Of a stretch of 54,627 bases of DNA, positions 17,555 through 27,292 are shown piece after piece (position 1 is the stretch's first letter; every line of letters starts with the position of its first letter). A program made the position numbers and the translations under genes. The notes under the pieces were generated by a model. That model was not told the DNA's origin. It saw only the letters and a list, made by a program, of their open reading frames with translations, and made no database searches. The DNA comes from W589 sp964611805 (lineage in GTDB: Bacteria; Chloroflexota; Dehalococcoidia; Dehalococcoidales; Fen-1064), in NCBI GenBank assembly GCA_964611805.1, contig CAZTBG010000005.1, forward strand, positions 1 through 54,627. The letters are read 5' to 3'.

Positions 17555-18557
17555 TTCCTCACTCGCCGTCTTGATTGTCATCGTCTTCCTGGCGATTGGT
17601 TTCGGACTGGTCAATGGTTTCAATGATGCCGCCAATGCAATTGCTACTGTCATTGGTACCCGCGTTCTTTCCCCCAGGAATGCCATTCTAATAGCCGCCG
17701 CTGCCAATCTAGCGGGCGCGCTCACCGGCCTCGAGGTTGCCAAGACTATTGGTAAGGGTATCCTTGTCCCGGATGCAATCTCAAATATTACCGTAATTGC
17801 CGCTCTGGCATCCGTCATAGTCTGGGGCTCCATTGCCACTTACCTTGGACTGCCAGTGAGCATAACGCATGGATTCGTTGCCGGACTTGCCGCGGCTGGC
17901 ATTGCCCTGGTCGGCACCGAGGCTGTGGTCTGGGGCAAAATAGCACAGGTCGGCTCATCTGTAGCGATTGCTCCGGTCATGGGCTTCATCGGCGGTTTTA
18001 CCCTGATGGTCGCCCTGCTGTGGCTCTTACGGAGTGTTGCACCGGATAGAATACAATCAACATTTGGCCGCCTGCAATGGTTCACGGCTGCCTTTATGGC
18101 TTACAGCCATGGCAAGAATGATGGCCAGATGCCTATTGGCGTGATAACTATGGGCCTGGTAGTCTACAGTGGAAACACAGACCTATGGAATAATGTGCCC
18201 TTTTGGATAATCATCGTTTCCGCACTGGCCATCAGTACCGGGACCGCTGTTGGCGGCTGGCGTGTTATTAAAACACTGGGAACAAGGGTCACTCTACTTC
18301 GCCCGGTAAATGGTTTTGCTGCCGAAGCATCAGCAGCCACGGTTATAGAGGTGGCCTCCCACTTTGGCATCCCGGTAAGCACCACCCACTGCATAAGCGC
18401 ATCCATCATGGGTGTTGGTGCAACCAGAAGACTATCGGCGGTACGCTGGGGAGTGGCAGGCAACATTGTCACTGCCTGGATACTGACTTTTCCCATCTGC
18501 GGGGTGCTGGGCTACCTGTTTGCCAAGCTCCTCCAGTTGATATTTGGCTCAGGGTAG
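17547..18557 (+). CDS. pit: PiT family inorganic phosphate permease
   Basis: A 336-aa membrane protein with about ten hydrophobic segments and the duplicated PiT signature: GFNDAANAIATVIGTRVLSP near the N-terminus and AYSHGKNDGQMPIGV plus GIPVSTTHCISASIMG in the second half. It imports phosphate together with cations or protons. It overlaps the DUF47 gene at its start and overlaps the convergent gmk gene by 9 bp at its end. Complete and of typical bacterial length. Confidence 0.93.
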   Translation: MPDSSLAVLIVIVFLAIGFGLVNGFNDAANAIATVIGTRVLSPRNAILIAAAANLAGALTGLEVAKTIGKGILVPDAISNITVIAALASVIVWGSIATYLGLPVSITHGFVAGLAAAGIALVGTEAVVWGKIAQVGSSVAIAPVMGFIGGFTLMVALLWLLRSVAPDRIQSTFGRLQWFTAAFMAYSHGKNDGQMPIGVITMGLVVYSGNTDLWNNVPFWIIIVSALAISTGTAVGGWRVIKTLGTRVTLLRPVNGFAAEASAATVIEVASHFGIPVSTTHCISASIMGVGATRRLSAVRWGVAGNIVTAWILTFPICGVLGYLFAKLLQLIFGSG

Positions 18558-19196
18558 GGCAATCCGCCGCGGGGTCACCCGGTGTTTTTCTGCGGTAATA
18601 ATAGCCTGGATTGCGGACACTGTCTGGTCCATCTCACCGCTCTGATTCACCACCACGTAATCGAAACGTGATAGCTGTTTCATCTCCTCTTCGGCTGTCT
18701 CCAGACGCAGGGCCAGGTCAGCAGGCGATTCCGTCAGACGCCAGGTCAGCCGGGCATCGAGTTCCTCCATAGATGGGGGAGCAAGGAAAATAAACACAGC
18801 CTCAGGTACAGTTTTTTTAATGGTCGCCGCACCCTGGACATCTATCTTTATAATTGCGTCCTCACCTCTGTCCAGGGCCATCTTCACCGCCGCCCGGGGG
18901 ACCCCATACCAGTTGCCATAAACATTGGCTGATTCCAGGAGCTCATTTTGGGCCAGCATGCTGCGGTACTCCTCGGTCGAGACAAAATGATAGTCCACCA
19001 TATCTTGCTCGTTGTCCCTCCGGGGCCGTGTTGTCAGGGTAATAATGTAGCAGAGGGGATAACCTGATTCCTTGAGCCTTGTCAGGACCGCATCCTTACC
19101 TACACCCGAAGGACCGGAGAGCACTATCAGCAGCGCCCCTGGTGGCCGATTTGTTTCGGTGGGATACTCACGTCTGCCAGGCTCTACACTCATCAC
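18549..19196 (-). CDS. gmk: guanylate kinase
   Basis: Cytoplasmic enzyme phosphorylating GMP to GDP with ATP; 215 aa. P-loop SGPSGVGKD is near residues 27-35, followed by the GMP-binding TTRPRRDNEQDMVDYHFVS region. A GTG at 19196 and an ATG three bases later are both possible starts. It follows remA by 18 bp, the common remA-gmk arrangement in several Gram-positive and Chloroflexota genomes. The N-terminus is about 20 aa longer than minimal Gmk. Confidence 0.94.
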   Translation of the reverse strand: MMSVEPGRREYPTETNRPPGALLIVLSGPSGVGKDAVLTRLKESGYPLCYIITLTTRPRRDNEQDMVDYHFVSTEEYRSMLAQNELLESANVYGNWYGVPRAAVKMALDRGEDAIIKIDVQGAATIKKTVPEAVFIFLAPPSMEELDARLTWRLTESPADLALRLETAEEEMKQLSRFDYVVVNQSGEMDQTVSAIQAIITAEKHRVTPRRIALP

Positions 19197-19214
19197 CCCA
19201 GCCTATCCCCTACT

Positions 19215-19487
19215 CTATACTACCTCGACATGCTCTTCTTTCGGTTGAGTTGCCTGCAATCTACCGGCGATAGTCTCTGGCGCAAGCGCCGCCTGTACAA
19301 TGTGTCCGCTATCGGTGATGAGCACCGCCTTGGTCTTTCTACCATTGGTCAGATCAATCAGCAATCCCTTGTTCCGACCTTCCAGGACCATCCGCTTCGT
19401 TGGTGCTGAGTTAGGTGTAGCTATGGCAACAACCCTGTTCATCACAACAATGTTGTTGAAGCCAACATGAACCAATTCGATGCCCAT
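19215..19487 (-). CDS. remA: RemA/DUF370 family regulatory protein
   Basis: A 90-aa protein matching the DUF370/RemA family (text GIELVHVGFNNIVVMNRVVA, then APTKRMV and GRKTKAVLITDSGHIV). RemA is a DNA-binding activator of biofilm matrix genes in Bacillus; its role here is unknown. The ATG at 19487 is chosen over earlier in-frame starts at 19490 and 19532 because GGAG lies 6 nt upstream. Operon partner: gmk downstream. Confidence 0.88.
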   Translation of the reverse strand: MGIELVHVGFNNIVVMNRVVAIATPNSAPTKRMVLEGRNKGLLIDLTNGRKTKAVLITDSGHIVQAALAPETIAGRLQATQPKEEHVEVV

Positions 19488-19660
19488 CATACTCTCCTCA
19501 GAAGCTCCAGCCGCCGGTCGCTGGCAGTACAACCCTGACCAACTATCGGTGACACTGGGTATTTTTGCCTGCTCTGGCTTCTACAATCATCGTGATAGCG
19601 CCAGGGCACACAATGCTATATGTTATACCTTTGCCTGCCTTCTGGCAAGCCCCCAAGGTC

Positions 19661-19689
19661 TTGAACCACATCCCTTTTCGTGATAAACT
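19661..19689 (+). promoter_or_regulatory. sigma-70-type promoter for the formate dehydrogenase cluster
   Basis: TTGAAC at 19661-19666, 17-bp spacer, TAAACT at 19684-19689, 34 bp before the TTG start of the nuoE-like gene. It is the only well-spaced promoter-like pair between remA and nuoE on this strand. Confidence 0.5.
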
Positions 19690-19723
19690 ATTTGTGGGTT
19701 GAGTTTTTCTTGAGGGTGATTTT

Positions 19724-20182
19724 TTGGAACAAAGCTTGCGGGAGCGGCTGTTGCCCATTCTTGAAGGCCACCGAGGGCACCGAGAATCCCTGATTCCAGT
19801 CCTGCAAAAGGTACAAGGGGAGTTGGGCTATCTACCTGAAGAAGCAGTTTCAGAGATAGCCCATTTTTTGGGCCTATCTAGAAGTGAAATTTTCGGCGTT
19901 GCCAGCTTCTATGCCCAATTCCGCTTCGAGAGACAGGGCGAACATATCGTAAAGGTCTGCCAGGGGACCGCCTGCCATGTCAGGGGCGCAAAACGCATCT
20001 TGGAGGCGATAATTCAGGAACTGGGTATAGAACCAGGTGGAACCACAGCCGACTATAAGTTCAGCCTAGAACGTGTTGCCTGCTTCGGCTCCTGCGCACT
20101 GGCCCCGGTACTGGTAATCGATGGACAGGTGTACGGCCGAATGACCACATCCAGCGCGAGAAAGGTACTGGAAGAGTATTAG
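19724..20182 (+). CDS. nuoE: NuoE-like [2Fe-2S] subunit (NAD-linked formate dehydrogenase/HydC type)
   Basis: A 152-aa thioredoxin-like [2Fe-2S] protein. Cluster cysteines are in VCQGTACHVRGA and, about 40 residues on, CFGSCALAPV. A TTG start is used, preceded by GAGGGTGA. It is the first gene of a cluster with nuoF-like and selenocysteine fdhA genes; no other complex I genes occur here. It is therefore more likely a diaphorase module of a soluble formate dehydrogenase than part of a respiratory complex I. Confidence 0.9.
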   Translation: MEQSLRERLLPILEGHRGHRESLIPVLQKVQGELGYLPEEAVSEIAHFLGLSRSEIFGVASFYAQFRFERQGEHIVKVCQGTACHVRGAKRILEAIIQELGIEPGGTTADYKFSLERVACFGSCALAPVLVIDGQVYGRMTTSSARKVLEEY

Positions 20183-20231
20183 ATAGCCCACCTGACCACT
20201 ACTATTCCGATTTACGGAGAAGCACAAGACG

Positions 20232-22187
20232 ATGACGTTCGATGAGCGGCGTAAGCAAGCAACGGCGGAGTGGGAGGCCTTACAGCAGAGTGACAAACCC
20301 AGAATAATTATCGGGATGGCCACCTGCGGTCGGGCCGCCGGGGCAGCCGCGGTACTAGCAGCAATTAAGGATGAACTCTCACGGCTCGGCATAGAAGCGT
20401 TGATTACAGAGGTCGGCTGTATCGGCATGTGCTATGCTGAGCCCCTGGTGGATATCATCAAGCCAGGTCAACCCCGTATCTCCTACGGCAATTTAACCCC
20501 GGAAACCGTAAAAGGGCTGTTAGAGGACTACCTCATTAATGACAACCCCCGCCCAGACCTGGCGATGGGCACCATCGGTGAAGACAGTATCGAGGGTATT
20601 CCCAAGCTTGCCGACCTGCCAATAATGAAACCACAGGTGCGAATTTCGCTGCGGAACTGTGGTCATGTTGACCCGACCGACATCAATCAATACATCGCCA
20701 ACGGTGGTTACACTGGCCTAATTCGGGCACTGGGAATGGCTCCAAAAGATGTTATCGACGAGATAAGCAAATCCGGCCTGAGGGGACGCGGCGGTGCCGG
20801 TGCCCTTACCGGTTTTAAGTGGGAGCGGCTCTGGGAGCAACCGGGGGACGTGAAATACCTCATCTGCAACGCCGATGAGGGTGACCCCGGGGCCTTTATG
20901 GACAGGTCATTACTGGAAAGTGACCCGCATTCGGTACTGGAGGGTATCCTCATCGGGGCCTATGCCACGGGGGCTTCGCACGGCTACATTTACTGCCGGG
21001 CAGAGTATCCGCTGGCAATACAGCGGCTCGAAACTGCCCTGAAGCAGATGGAGGAATATAACCTTATTGGAGACAATATCCTCGGTTCCGACCTCAGTTT
21101 TGATTTAGAGATAAAGGAAGGGGCTGGTGCATTTGTTTGCGGTGAGGAGACCGCCCTGATGATGTCGATTGAGGGTAAACGTGGCATGCCGCGACCCCGC
21201 CCGCCCTTCCCCGCTCAGTCCGGCCTGTGGGGCAAGCCGAGTAATGTCAACAATGTCGAGACGTGGGCCAATGTCTCGGCGATATTCCAGCAGGACGCTG
21301 AATGGTACGCTCAGTATGGTACGGAGTCCAGCAAGGGCACCAAGACCTTTGCCCTGGCAGGCAAGGTGGTGCGCACCGGTCTGGTAGAGGTACCGATGGG
21401 CATCACCATCGGCGGCATCATCTATGACGTCGGTGGTGGTATCGTTAATAACAAGGAGTTCAAAGCGGTGCTCACCGGTGGCCCATCTGGCGGTTGTCTT
21501 CCGTCAAGCAAGCTTGACCTACCGGTTGACTATGAGTCCCTGAACCAGGCAGGCACCATCATGGGCTCAGGGGGGTTTGTCGTTGCCGATGAAGATACCT
21601 GCATGGTGGACATGGCCAGGTATTTCCTCGCCTTCACTCAGGACGAGTCATGCGGCAAATGCGTGCCCTGCCGTGTCGGCACCAGGCATATGCTCAACAT
21701 CCTCGAGCGTATTACCCAAGGAAAGGGGCAACCAAGCGACATAGACCTTTTAGAAAGGCTGGCTACTACTGTCAAGTCCACCTCCCTCTGCGGACTGGGA
21801 CAAACAGCTCCTAATCCGGTGCTGACCACCCTCCGCTACTTCCGCGAGGAATATGAAGAGCATATTTTCAACAAGCGGTGCCCTGCACTGGTATGCACGG
21901 AGCTGATTAAGTTCTATATCCTCCCTGACAAGTGCCAGGGATGCGGCATATGTATCCGGAACTGTCCCGTTGAAGCCATAGTTGGTGACAGGAGGATGAT
22001 ACATATTATCAATCAGGATAAGTGTATCAAGTGTGGCACCTGTATGGATGTCTGTCCCGAGCGGTTCGGTGCAGTCGTGAAAGTCTCCGGGGAAGAAATA
22101 GAAGTTCCCAGTGAGCCGATTCCGGTGACAGCGCCCAGGCCATCAGCAAAAAAAGAAGGCTCAAGTGAGCCTACAACTAGCGATTGA
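20232..22187 (+). CDS. nuoF: NuoF-like NADH-binding flavoprotein with C-terminal 2x[4Fe-4S]
   Basis: A 651-aa diaphorase subunit. Order: N-terminal thioredoxin-like [2Fe-2S] domain (MATCGRAAG, GCIGMCYAEP); the FMN/NADH-binding core with SGLRGRGGAGALTGFKW and CNADEGDPGAFMDRS; the N3-type cluster motif ESCGKCVPCRVG; and a C-terminal bacterial ferredoxin pair (CQGCGICIRNCP, CIKCGTCMDVCP). This layout is that of HydB/HymB/NfnB-linked electron-bifurcating enzymes rather than of plain complex I NuoF. Its stop overlaps a TTG upstream of fdhA; the fdhA ATG follows 12 bp later. Confidence 0.92.
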   Translation: MTFDERRKQATAEWEALQQSDKPRIIIGMATCGRAAGAAAVLAAIKDELSRLGIEALITEVGCIGMCYAEPLVDIIKPGQPRISYGNLTPETVKGLLEDYLINDNPRPDLAMGTIGEDSIEGIPKLADLPIMKPQVRISLRNCGHVDPTDINQYIANGGYTGLIRALGMAPKDVIDEISKSGLRGRGGAGALTGFKWERLWEQPGDVKYLICNADEGDPGAFMDRSLLESDPHSVLEGILIGAYATGASHGYIYCRAEYPLAIQRLETALKQMEEYNLIGDNILGSDLSFDLEIKEGAGAFVCGEETALMMSIEGKRGMPRPRPPFPAQSGLWGKPSNVNNVETWANVSAIFQQDAEWYAQYGTESSKGTKTFALAGKVVRTGLVEVPMGITIGGIIYDVGGGIVNNKEFKAVLTGGPSGGCLPSSKLDLPVDYESLNQAGTIMGSGGFVVADEDTCMVDMARYFLAFTQDESCGKCVPCRVGTRHMLNILERITQGKGQPSDIDLLERLATTVKSTSLCGLGQTAPNPVLTTLRYFREEYEEHIFNKRCPALVCTELIKFYILPDKCQGCGICIRNCPVEAIVGDRRMIHIINQDKCIKCGTCMDVCPERFGAVVKVSGEEIEVPSEPIPVTAPRPSAKKEGSSEPTTSD

Positions 22188-22198
22188 CGAGGTCAATT

Positions 22199-24955
22199 AT
22201 GGGCGAAATCACATTAACTATTGACGGACAGGAAGTCAAGGTAGAACAAGGTATGACAGTGCTCGATGCTGCCAAGCAGGCGGGCATCTACATACCGACA
22301 TTATGCTATCACCCGGACCTTGCCCCGTACGGCGCCTGCCGATTATGCATCGTTGAGATAGAGAAAATGCGTGGCCTACCGACTTCCTGCACGACACCGG
22401 CCACCGACGGCATGGTAGTGAAGACCAAGACACCACAGCTCCAGGAATTCCGTCGGGGCGTTCTAGAGCTAATGCTCAGCGAGCACCCCCACCCTTGCCT
22501 CACCTGCTGGCGCCGGGAGAGGTGCGGGCCATACGACATCTGCCTGCGCAGTGTCGACGTAACGCAGCGCTGCGTCACCTGCCCCAATAACAAGATATGC
22601 GAACTGCAGGACGTGGTCGACTACATCGGAATCGACCATATAGACTTACCCTATACTTCCCGGGAGGTGCCCATTGACCGTGAGAACCCGTTCTTTGAGC
22701 GGGACTATAATCTCTGCATCCTCTGCGGTCGGTGTGTCAGGGTATGCCAGGAAGTCAGGGGCGTTGGTGCGATTGCTTTTACCTCCCGCGGCAGCGAGTC
22801 ACTACCCGGGACTGCCTTTGGTCGTCCCCTTCGGGACTCCGACTGCAAGTACTGCGGTGCCTGTGTCGATGTCTGTCCTACGGGGGCGCTGATTGAGCGC
22901 CGCCGCAAGTATGAGGGCATACCTGATACAAGAGTAGCCACCACGTGCCCGTATTGTGGTGTCGGCTGCCAGCTTGAACTGGAAATAAAGGACGGCCGCA
23001 TAATGGAAGTTATCCCATTACGGGATAACGACGTAAACCGGGGACAGGCCTGCGTTAAGGGACGCTTCAGCATCGCCGAGGTTGTACATCACCCTGACCG
23101 GCTGACTACCCCGCTGATAAATAGGAACGGGACATTCGAGGAAGCTACCTGGGATGAGGCCCTGGAACTGGTTGCCAGCAGGCTCTCCAGCTTCAGGAAG
23201 GACGAAGTGGTTGTTATCTCCTCGGCCAAGTGTACCAACGAGGACAACTATGTGGCCCAGAAATTTGCGCGTGCAGGACTCGGCCACAACAATGTGGACC
23301 ACTGTGCCCGCCTCTGACATGCCCCCACCGTGGCCGGTCTGGTCACGACATTCGGCAGCGGCGCCATGACTAACTCCATCCGCGATATCAGTAATGCCGC
23401 CTGTATTCTGGCCATTGGCACCAATACCACCGAAGCTCACCCGGTGATTGCCCTGGAGTTTAAGAAAGCAGTCAACAAGGGCGGCAAGCTGATTGTTGCC
23501 AATACACGAGAGATCGACCTCGTCAGAGACGCCACTATCTGGCTGCGACACCGTCCCGGCACGGACGTCGCTCTCCTTATGGGCATGGCCAAGGTTATCG
23601 TGGACGAAGGATTGGCCGACACCACCTTCATCGAAGAGCGCTGCGAGAACTTCGAGGAATTCAAGGAGTCACTCAGGGCTTTCGACCTGGCTACCGTCGA
23701 GGATATTACCGGCGTGCCCGCCGGGAAGATAGCCGAGGCTGCCCGCATCTATGCCACCAACAGTCCGGCAGCTATCTTCTACGCAATGGGTATCACCCAG
23801 CACACCCACGGCACCGACAACGTCATAGCCACCGCTAACCTGGCGATGCTCACCGGGAATGTGGGTAAGCTATCCGCCGGGGTCAATCCGCTACGAGGTC
23901 AGAACAACGTCCAGGGTGCCGGGGACATTGGCGCTCTGCCCAATGTCTACCCCGGCTATCAGTCGGTTGCTGACCCTGCAATTAAGGACAAGTTCGAGAG
24001 AGCCTGGGATGCCTTTTTAAGCGACAATCCGGGCCTGACTATTACCGAGATGTTTGATGGGGCTTACGAGGGCACCATCAAGGCAATGTATATTATAGGC
24101 GAAAACCCACCGCTTAGTGAGCCTAACGCCAACCACGCTATAGAAGCACTGAAGAGGCTGGACTTCCTCGTTGTCCAGGATATTTTCATGTCCGAGACTG
24201 CCGAACTGGCTGATGTTGTGCTACCAGCGGCCAGCTCTGCTGAGAAAGACGGCACTTACACCAATACCGAACGCCGGGTACAGCGCGTCCGCAAGGCAAT
24301 CGAACCGGTCGGTGATGCCAGGCCGGACTGGTTGATTACCTGCCAGATAGCCCAGAAGATGGGGATAAATGGCTTTGAGTTCGAGAGCCCTTCAGAAATA
24401 ATGGAGGAGATTGCCAGCCTGACACCGGCCTATGGCGGCATCACTTACGAGCGTCTGGAGCAGGGAGGACTGCAATGGCCGTGTCCTACTCCAGAACATC
24501 CCGGCACTCCCATTCTGCATATTGGTATTTTCTCCCGGGGTAAGGGGCATTTCGTGCCGCTGGAATACAAGCCTTCTGCGGAACTACCTGACGAGGAATA
24601 CCCGCTATTGCTCACCACTGGCCGCAACCTGTTCCACTGGCATACTGGCACAATGACACGCCGCGTTGGTGGCCTCGACGACCTGCTTGGGGAGGGGTGG
24701 GTGGATATCAATCCAACGGATGCCGAGAAACTCGATATCGCCCACGGGGACCGCGTAAAAATTACCTCGCGCCGCGGGAGCGTAACTGCCCGCGCCAACG
24801 TTACCGATGTATCGGACCAGGGCGTGGTCTACATGAACATGCACTTTGCGGAGAGCGCCGTCAACGTGCTCACTAATCCGGCACTCGACCCGGTTTCAAA
24901 GATACCCGAGTTCAAGGTCAGCGCCGTAAAAATCTCCAAGAGCGATAATGGTTAG
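22199..24955 (+). CDS. fdhA: selenocysteine-containing formate dehydrogenase catalytic subunit
   Basis: Molybdenum/tungsten bis-MGD enzyme oxidising formate or reducing CO2; 918 aa if the TGA at 23315-23317 is read as selenocysteine (residue 373). The text around the TGA, NNVDHCARL-U-HAPTVAGL, is the exact active-site setting of FdhH-type enzymes, and the frame continues unbroken to 24955. The N-terminus is NuoG-like: [2Fe-2S] ferredoxin (CYHPDLAPYGACRLC), a His/Cys cluster (LSEHPHPCLTC), two 4Fe-4S motifs (CILCGRCVRVC, CKYCGACVDVC), then the Fdh 4Fe-4S site CPYCGVGC. The ATG at 22199 has GAGG five nt upstream. It should pair with NuoEF to use NAD(P). Confidence 0.95.
23329..23347 (+). promoter_or_regulatory. 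bacterial SECIS hairpin
   Basis: Starting 11 nt after the TGA, CGTGGCC (23329-23335) pairs with GGTCACG (23341-23347), a 7-bp stem with one G-T pair, closing the loop GGTCT. Both the spacing and the GGUCU loop are as remembered for E. coli fdhF. It should bind SelB and direct selenocysteine insertion. Confidence 0.88.
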
Positions 24956-25016
24956 CTAAAATCCTTGGATAAACGGCTGTACCATAGCGAATAATGAGTT
25001 AAAGTGAGGCTGAAAA

Positions 25017-25850
25017 CTGTTTAAAATAGCTCTTAAACAAAACCTGGTACCTAATGTTAATCTCTACAAGATTGAGGCACCCAGCGTCGCCAAAAGAGCC
25101 CAAGCCGGTCAGTTTGTGGTTATCAGGATTGACGAGAAGGGAGAACGCATCCCTCTGACCATTGCCGATTGGGACCGCGAAGAAGGTACCGTTACCATTG
25201 TCGTCATGTCAGTTGGCACCACCACCCACCGGCTGGCACAGTTGGAGACCGGTGACTCCATCTCTGATTTTATCGGGCCACTCGGTCTGCCTACCCACAT
25301 CGATAAGTTCGGCACGGTTGTCTGCGTCGCCGGCGGCTTTGCCGTGGCTACCATCATGCCGATTGCCCGCTCCATGCAAGAGAAGGGTAACCAAGTCATC
25401 TCAATCATGGGCGCCCGAAACAAAGACCTGATTTTCTGGGAGGACGAGCTACGCAGCGTCAGCGATGAGTTAATTGTCACCACCGACGATGGCTCCTATG
25501 GCCGTAAGGGGTTGGTTACCGAGCCACTAAAGGAACTGCTCGATGGTGACCGGAAGATTGACCGTGTTATCGCCATCGGGCCCAGCGTGATGATGATGGC
25601 CTGCTCCCGCACGACCAAGCCCTACGGAGTAAAGACCATCGTCAGCCTTAATCCCATCATGGTCGATGGCACCGGCATGTGCGGCTGCTGTCGGGTGAGC
25701 GTGGGAGGCGAGACCAAATTCGCCTGCGTTGATGGACCCGATTTTGACGGACATCAGGTCGACTGGGAACTCCTCTTTGCCCGCCAGCGCAGCTACCTGG
25801 AACAAGAGAAAACGTCTTTTGAAGACTGGAAGCGTCAGCACGGGTTCTAG
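25017..25850 (+). CDS. nfnA: NfnA-like ferredoxin-NAD(P) reductase subunit, probable CTG start
   Basis: FAD/NAD-binding alpha subunit of NADH-dependent ferredoxin:NADP oxidoreductase, 277 aa. The family N-terminus (FKIALKQNLVPNVNLYKIEA) begins well before the first ATG-type start at 25116. In that frame the only start-like codon after the TGA at 25011 is CTG at 25017, placed 7 nt after GTGAGG. The FAD/NAD domains show GQFVVIRI, VAGGFAVAT and IGPSVMM, and the C-terminus has the [2Fe-2S] cysteines GMCGCCRVSV...FACVDGP. It is followed by nfnB and preceded by fdhA. Confidence 0.88.
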   Translation: MFKIALKQNLVPNVNLYKIEAPSVAKRAQAGQFVVIRIDEKGERIPLTIADWDREEGTVTIVVMSVGTTTHRLAQLETGDSISDFIGPLGLPTHIDKFGTVVCVAGGFAVATIMPIARSMQEKGNQVISIMGARNKDLIFWEDELRSVSDELIVTTDDGSYGRKGLVTEPLKELLDGDRKIDRVIAIGPSVMMMACSRTTKPYGVKTIVSLNPIMVDGTGMCGCCRVSVGGETKFACVDGPDFDGHQVDWELLFARQRSYLEQEKTSFEDWKRQHGF

Positions 25851-25888
25851 CTGAGATATACCAACAATACCAATCAGGAAGGATACCT

Positions 25889-27292
25889 ATGGCAAAACTT
25901 GACCTTAACCGGGTCTCAATGCCCCGGCAAGACCCCAAAGAACGAGCCAAGAATTTTAATGAGGTCGCCCTCGGTTACTCTGAGGAGCAGGCAAAATACG
26001 AAGCCAACCGCTGTATTCAATGCCCTAAGCGTCCTTGTGTCAATGGTTGTCCGGTAAACGTCGATATCCCTGAGTTCATCAAGGCAATCCGGGAGGATGA
26101 TATGCCTGCGGCTGTCAGGATACTCAAGAGCAAGAACGCCCTTCCCGGCATCTGCGGTCGGGTATGTCCTCAGGAGTCTCAGTGTGAGGAGGTCTGTACG
26201 CTGGCCAAGCGTGGCGCACCGATTGCTATTGGCCGCCTCGAGCGTTACGTGGCCGACTGGGAACGGAACAACCAGCCAGCCACGGAGGCACAAACTCCCG
26301 ATATCCCGAAGCCTACGGGCAAGCGGGTGGCCGTTGTCGGTTCGGGGCCAGCGGGGCTGACAGCCGCTGCCGACCTCGCCAAGATGGGACACTCGGTGAC
26401 CATTTTCGAGGCACTGCATGTCGGCGGAGGTGTGCTCATGTACGGCATCCCCGAGTTCCGTCTGCCCAAGGAAATTGTCCAGGCTGAGGTAAAATACGTC
26501 GAGTCTCTTGGCGCAGAGCTGGTGCTCGATGCCGTAATCGGCAAGATTGATACTGTTGACGAGCTATTGGCCAGCGGCTATGATGCCGTCTTTCTCGGCA
26601 CTGGCGCCGGTCTGCCAATGTTCATGAATATCCCCGGTGAAAACCTCTGTGGCATCTATTCTGCCAATGAGTTTCTCACCCGCACCAACCTGATGAAGGC
26701 CTACCTTTTCCCTGTATATGACACCCCTCTCAGTGCAGGCAAGAGGGTAGCTGTCATCGGTGGTGGCAACGTTGCCATGGACTCGGCACGATGCGCCCTC
26801 AGGCTGGGTGCTGAAGAGGTCTACATTATCTACCGCCGGTCTGAGGTAGAGATGCCTGCCCGCCGTGAGGAAGTTGAGAACGCCATGGAGGAGGGTATTA
26901 TTTTTAAGTTCCTCACCAATCCGGTGGAATTCATTGGCAACGAACAGGGCTGGGTAACCTCCATGAAATGCATCGAGATGGAGCTTGGTGAGCCGGATGA
27001 CAGCGGACGGCGCCGCCCCATTCCCAAAGAGGGCAGCGAGTTCATCATCGATATCGATACCGTGGTTGTCGCCCTGGGCACGACCCCTAATCCGCTAATC
27101 GCCTCAACAACAGAAGGCCTGGACACCACCCGCCGGGGCACGGTTGTCGCTGACGAAGAGACCGGCAAGACGAACAAAGACAGGGTCTGGGCGGGGGGTG
27201 ATATCGTTACCGGGGCCGCCACCGTCATCAGTGCCATGGGTGCCGGTAAACGTGCCGCCGCCGACATCGATAAATTCCTGAGAAGCCACTGA
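25889..27292 (+). CDS. nfnB: NfnB-like NADPH-binding flavoprotein (GltD family)
   Basis: A 467-aa protein of the glutamate synthase small-subunit/NfnB family. N-terminal iron-sulfur cysteines CIQCPKRPCVNGCPV and CGRVCPQESQCEEVC, FAD Rossmann VVGSGPAGLTAAADL near residue 149, NADPH Rossmann VIGGGNVAMDSAR near 290, and a late AGGDIVTGAATV. With NfnA it would bifurcate electrons of NADPH between NAD and ferredoxin, or the reverse. No glutamate synthase large subunit is near. The AGGAAGGA ribosome site supports the start. The protein resembles the module inserted in the large HdrA of this window. Confidence 0.92.
   Translation: MAKLDLNRVSMPRQDPKERAKNFNEVALGYSEEQAKYEANRCIQCPKRPCVNGCPVNVDIPEFIKAIREDDMPAAVRILKSKNALPGICGRVCPQESQCEEVCTLAKRGAPIAIGRLERYVADWERNNQPATEAQTPDIPKPTGKRVAVVGSGPAGLTAAADLAKMGHSVTIFEALHVGGGVLMYGIPEFRLPKEIVQAEVKYVESLGAELVLDAVIGKIDTVDELLASGYDAVFLGTGAGLPMFMNIPGENLCGIYSANEFLTRTNLMKAYLFPVYDTPLSAGKRVAVIGGGNVAMDSARCALRLGAEEVYIIYRRSEVEMPARREEVENAMEEGIIFKFLTNPVEFIGNEQGWVTSMKCIEMELGEPDDSGRRRPIPKEGSEFIIDIDTVVVALGTTPNPLIASTTEGLDTTRRGTVVADEETGKTNKDRVWAGGDIVTGAATVISAMGAGKRAAADIDKFLRSH

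Noticed and set aside
19724..22187. NuoE/NuoF as part of a respiratory complex I operon
   Set aside because: No other nuo genes are present, NuoF has the bifurcating-type C-terminus, and the partner is fdhA.
23315..23317. TGA inside fdhA as a nonsense mutation splitting two genes
   Set aside because: Position, flanking motif and SECIS hairpin all fit selenocysteine; both halves are in the same frame and well conserved.
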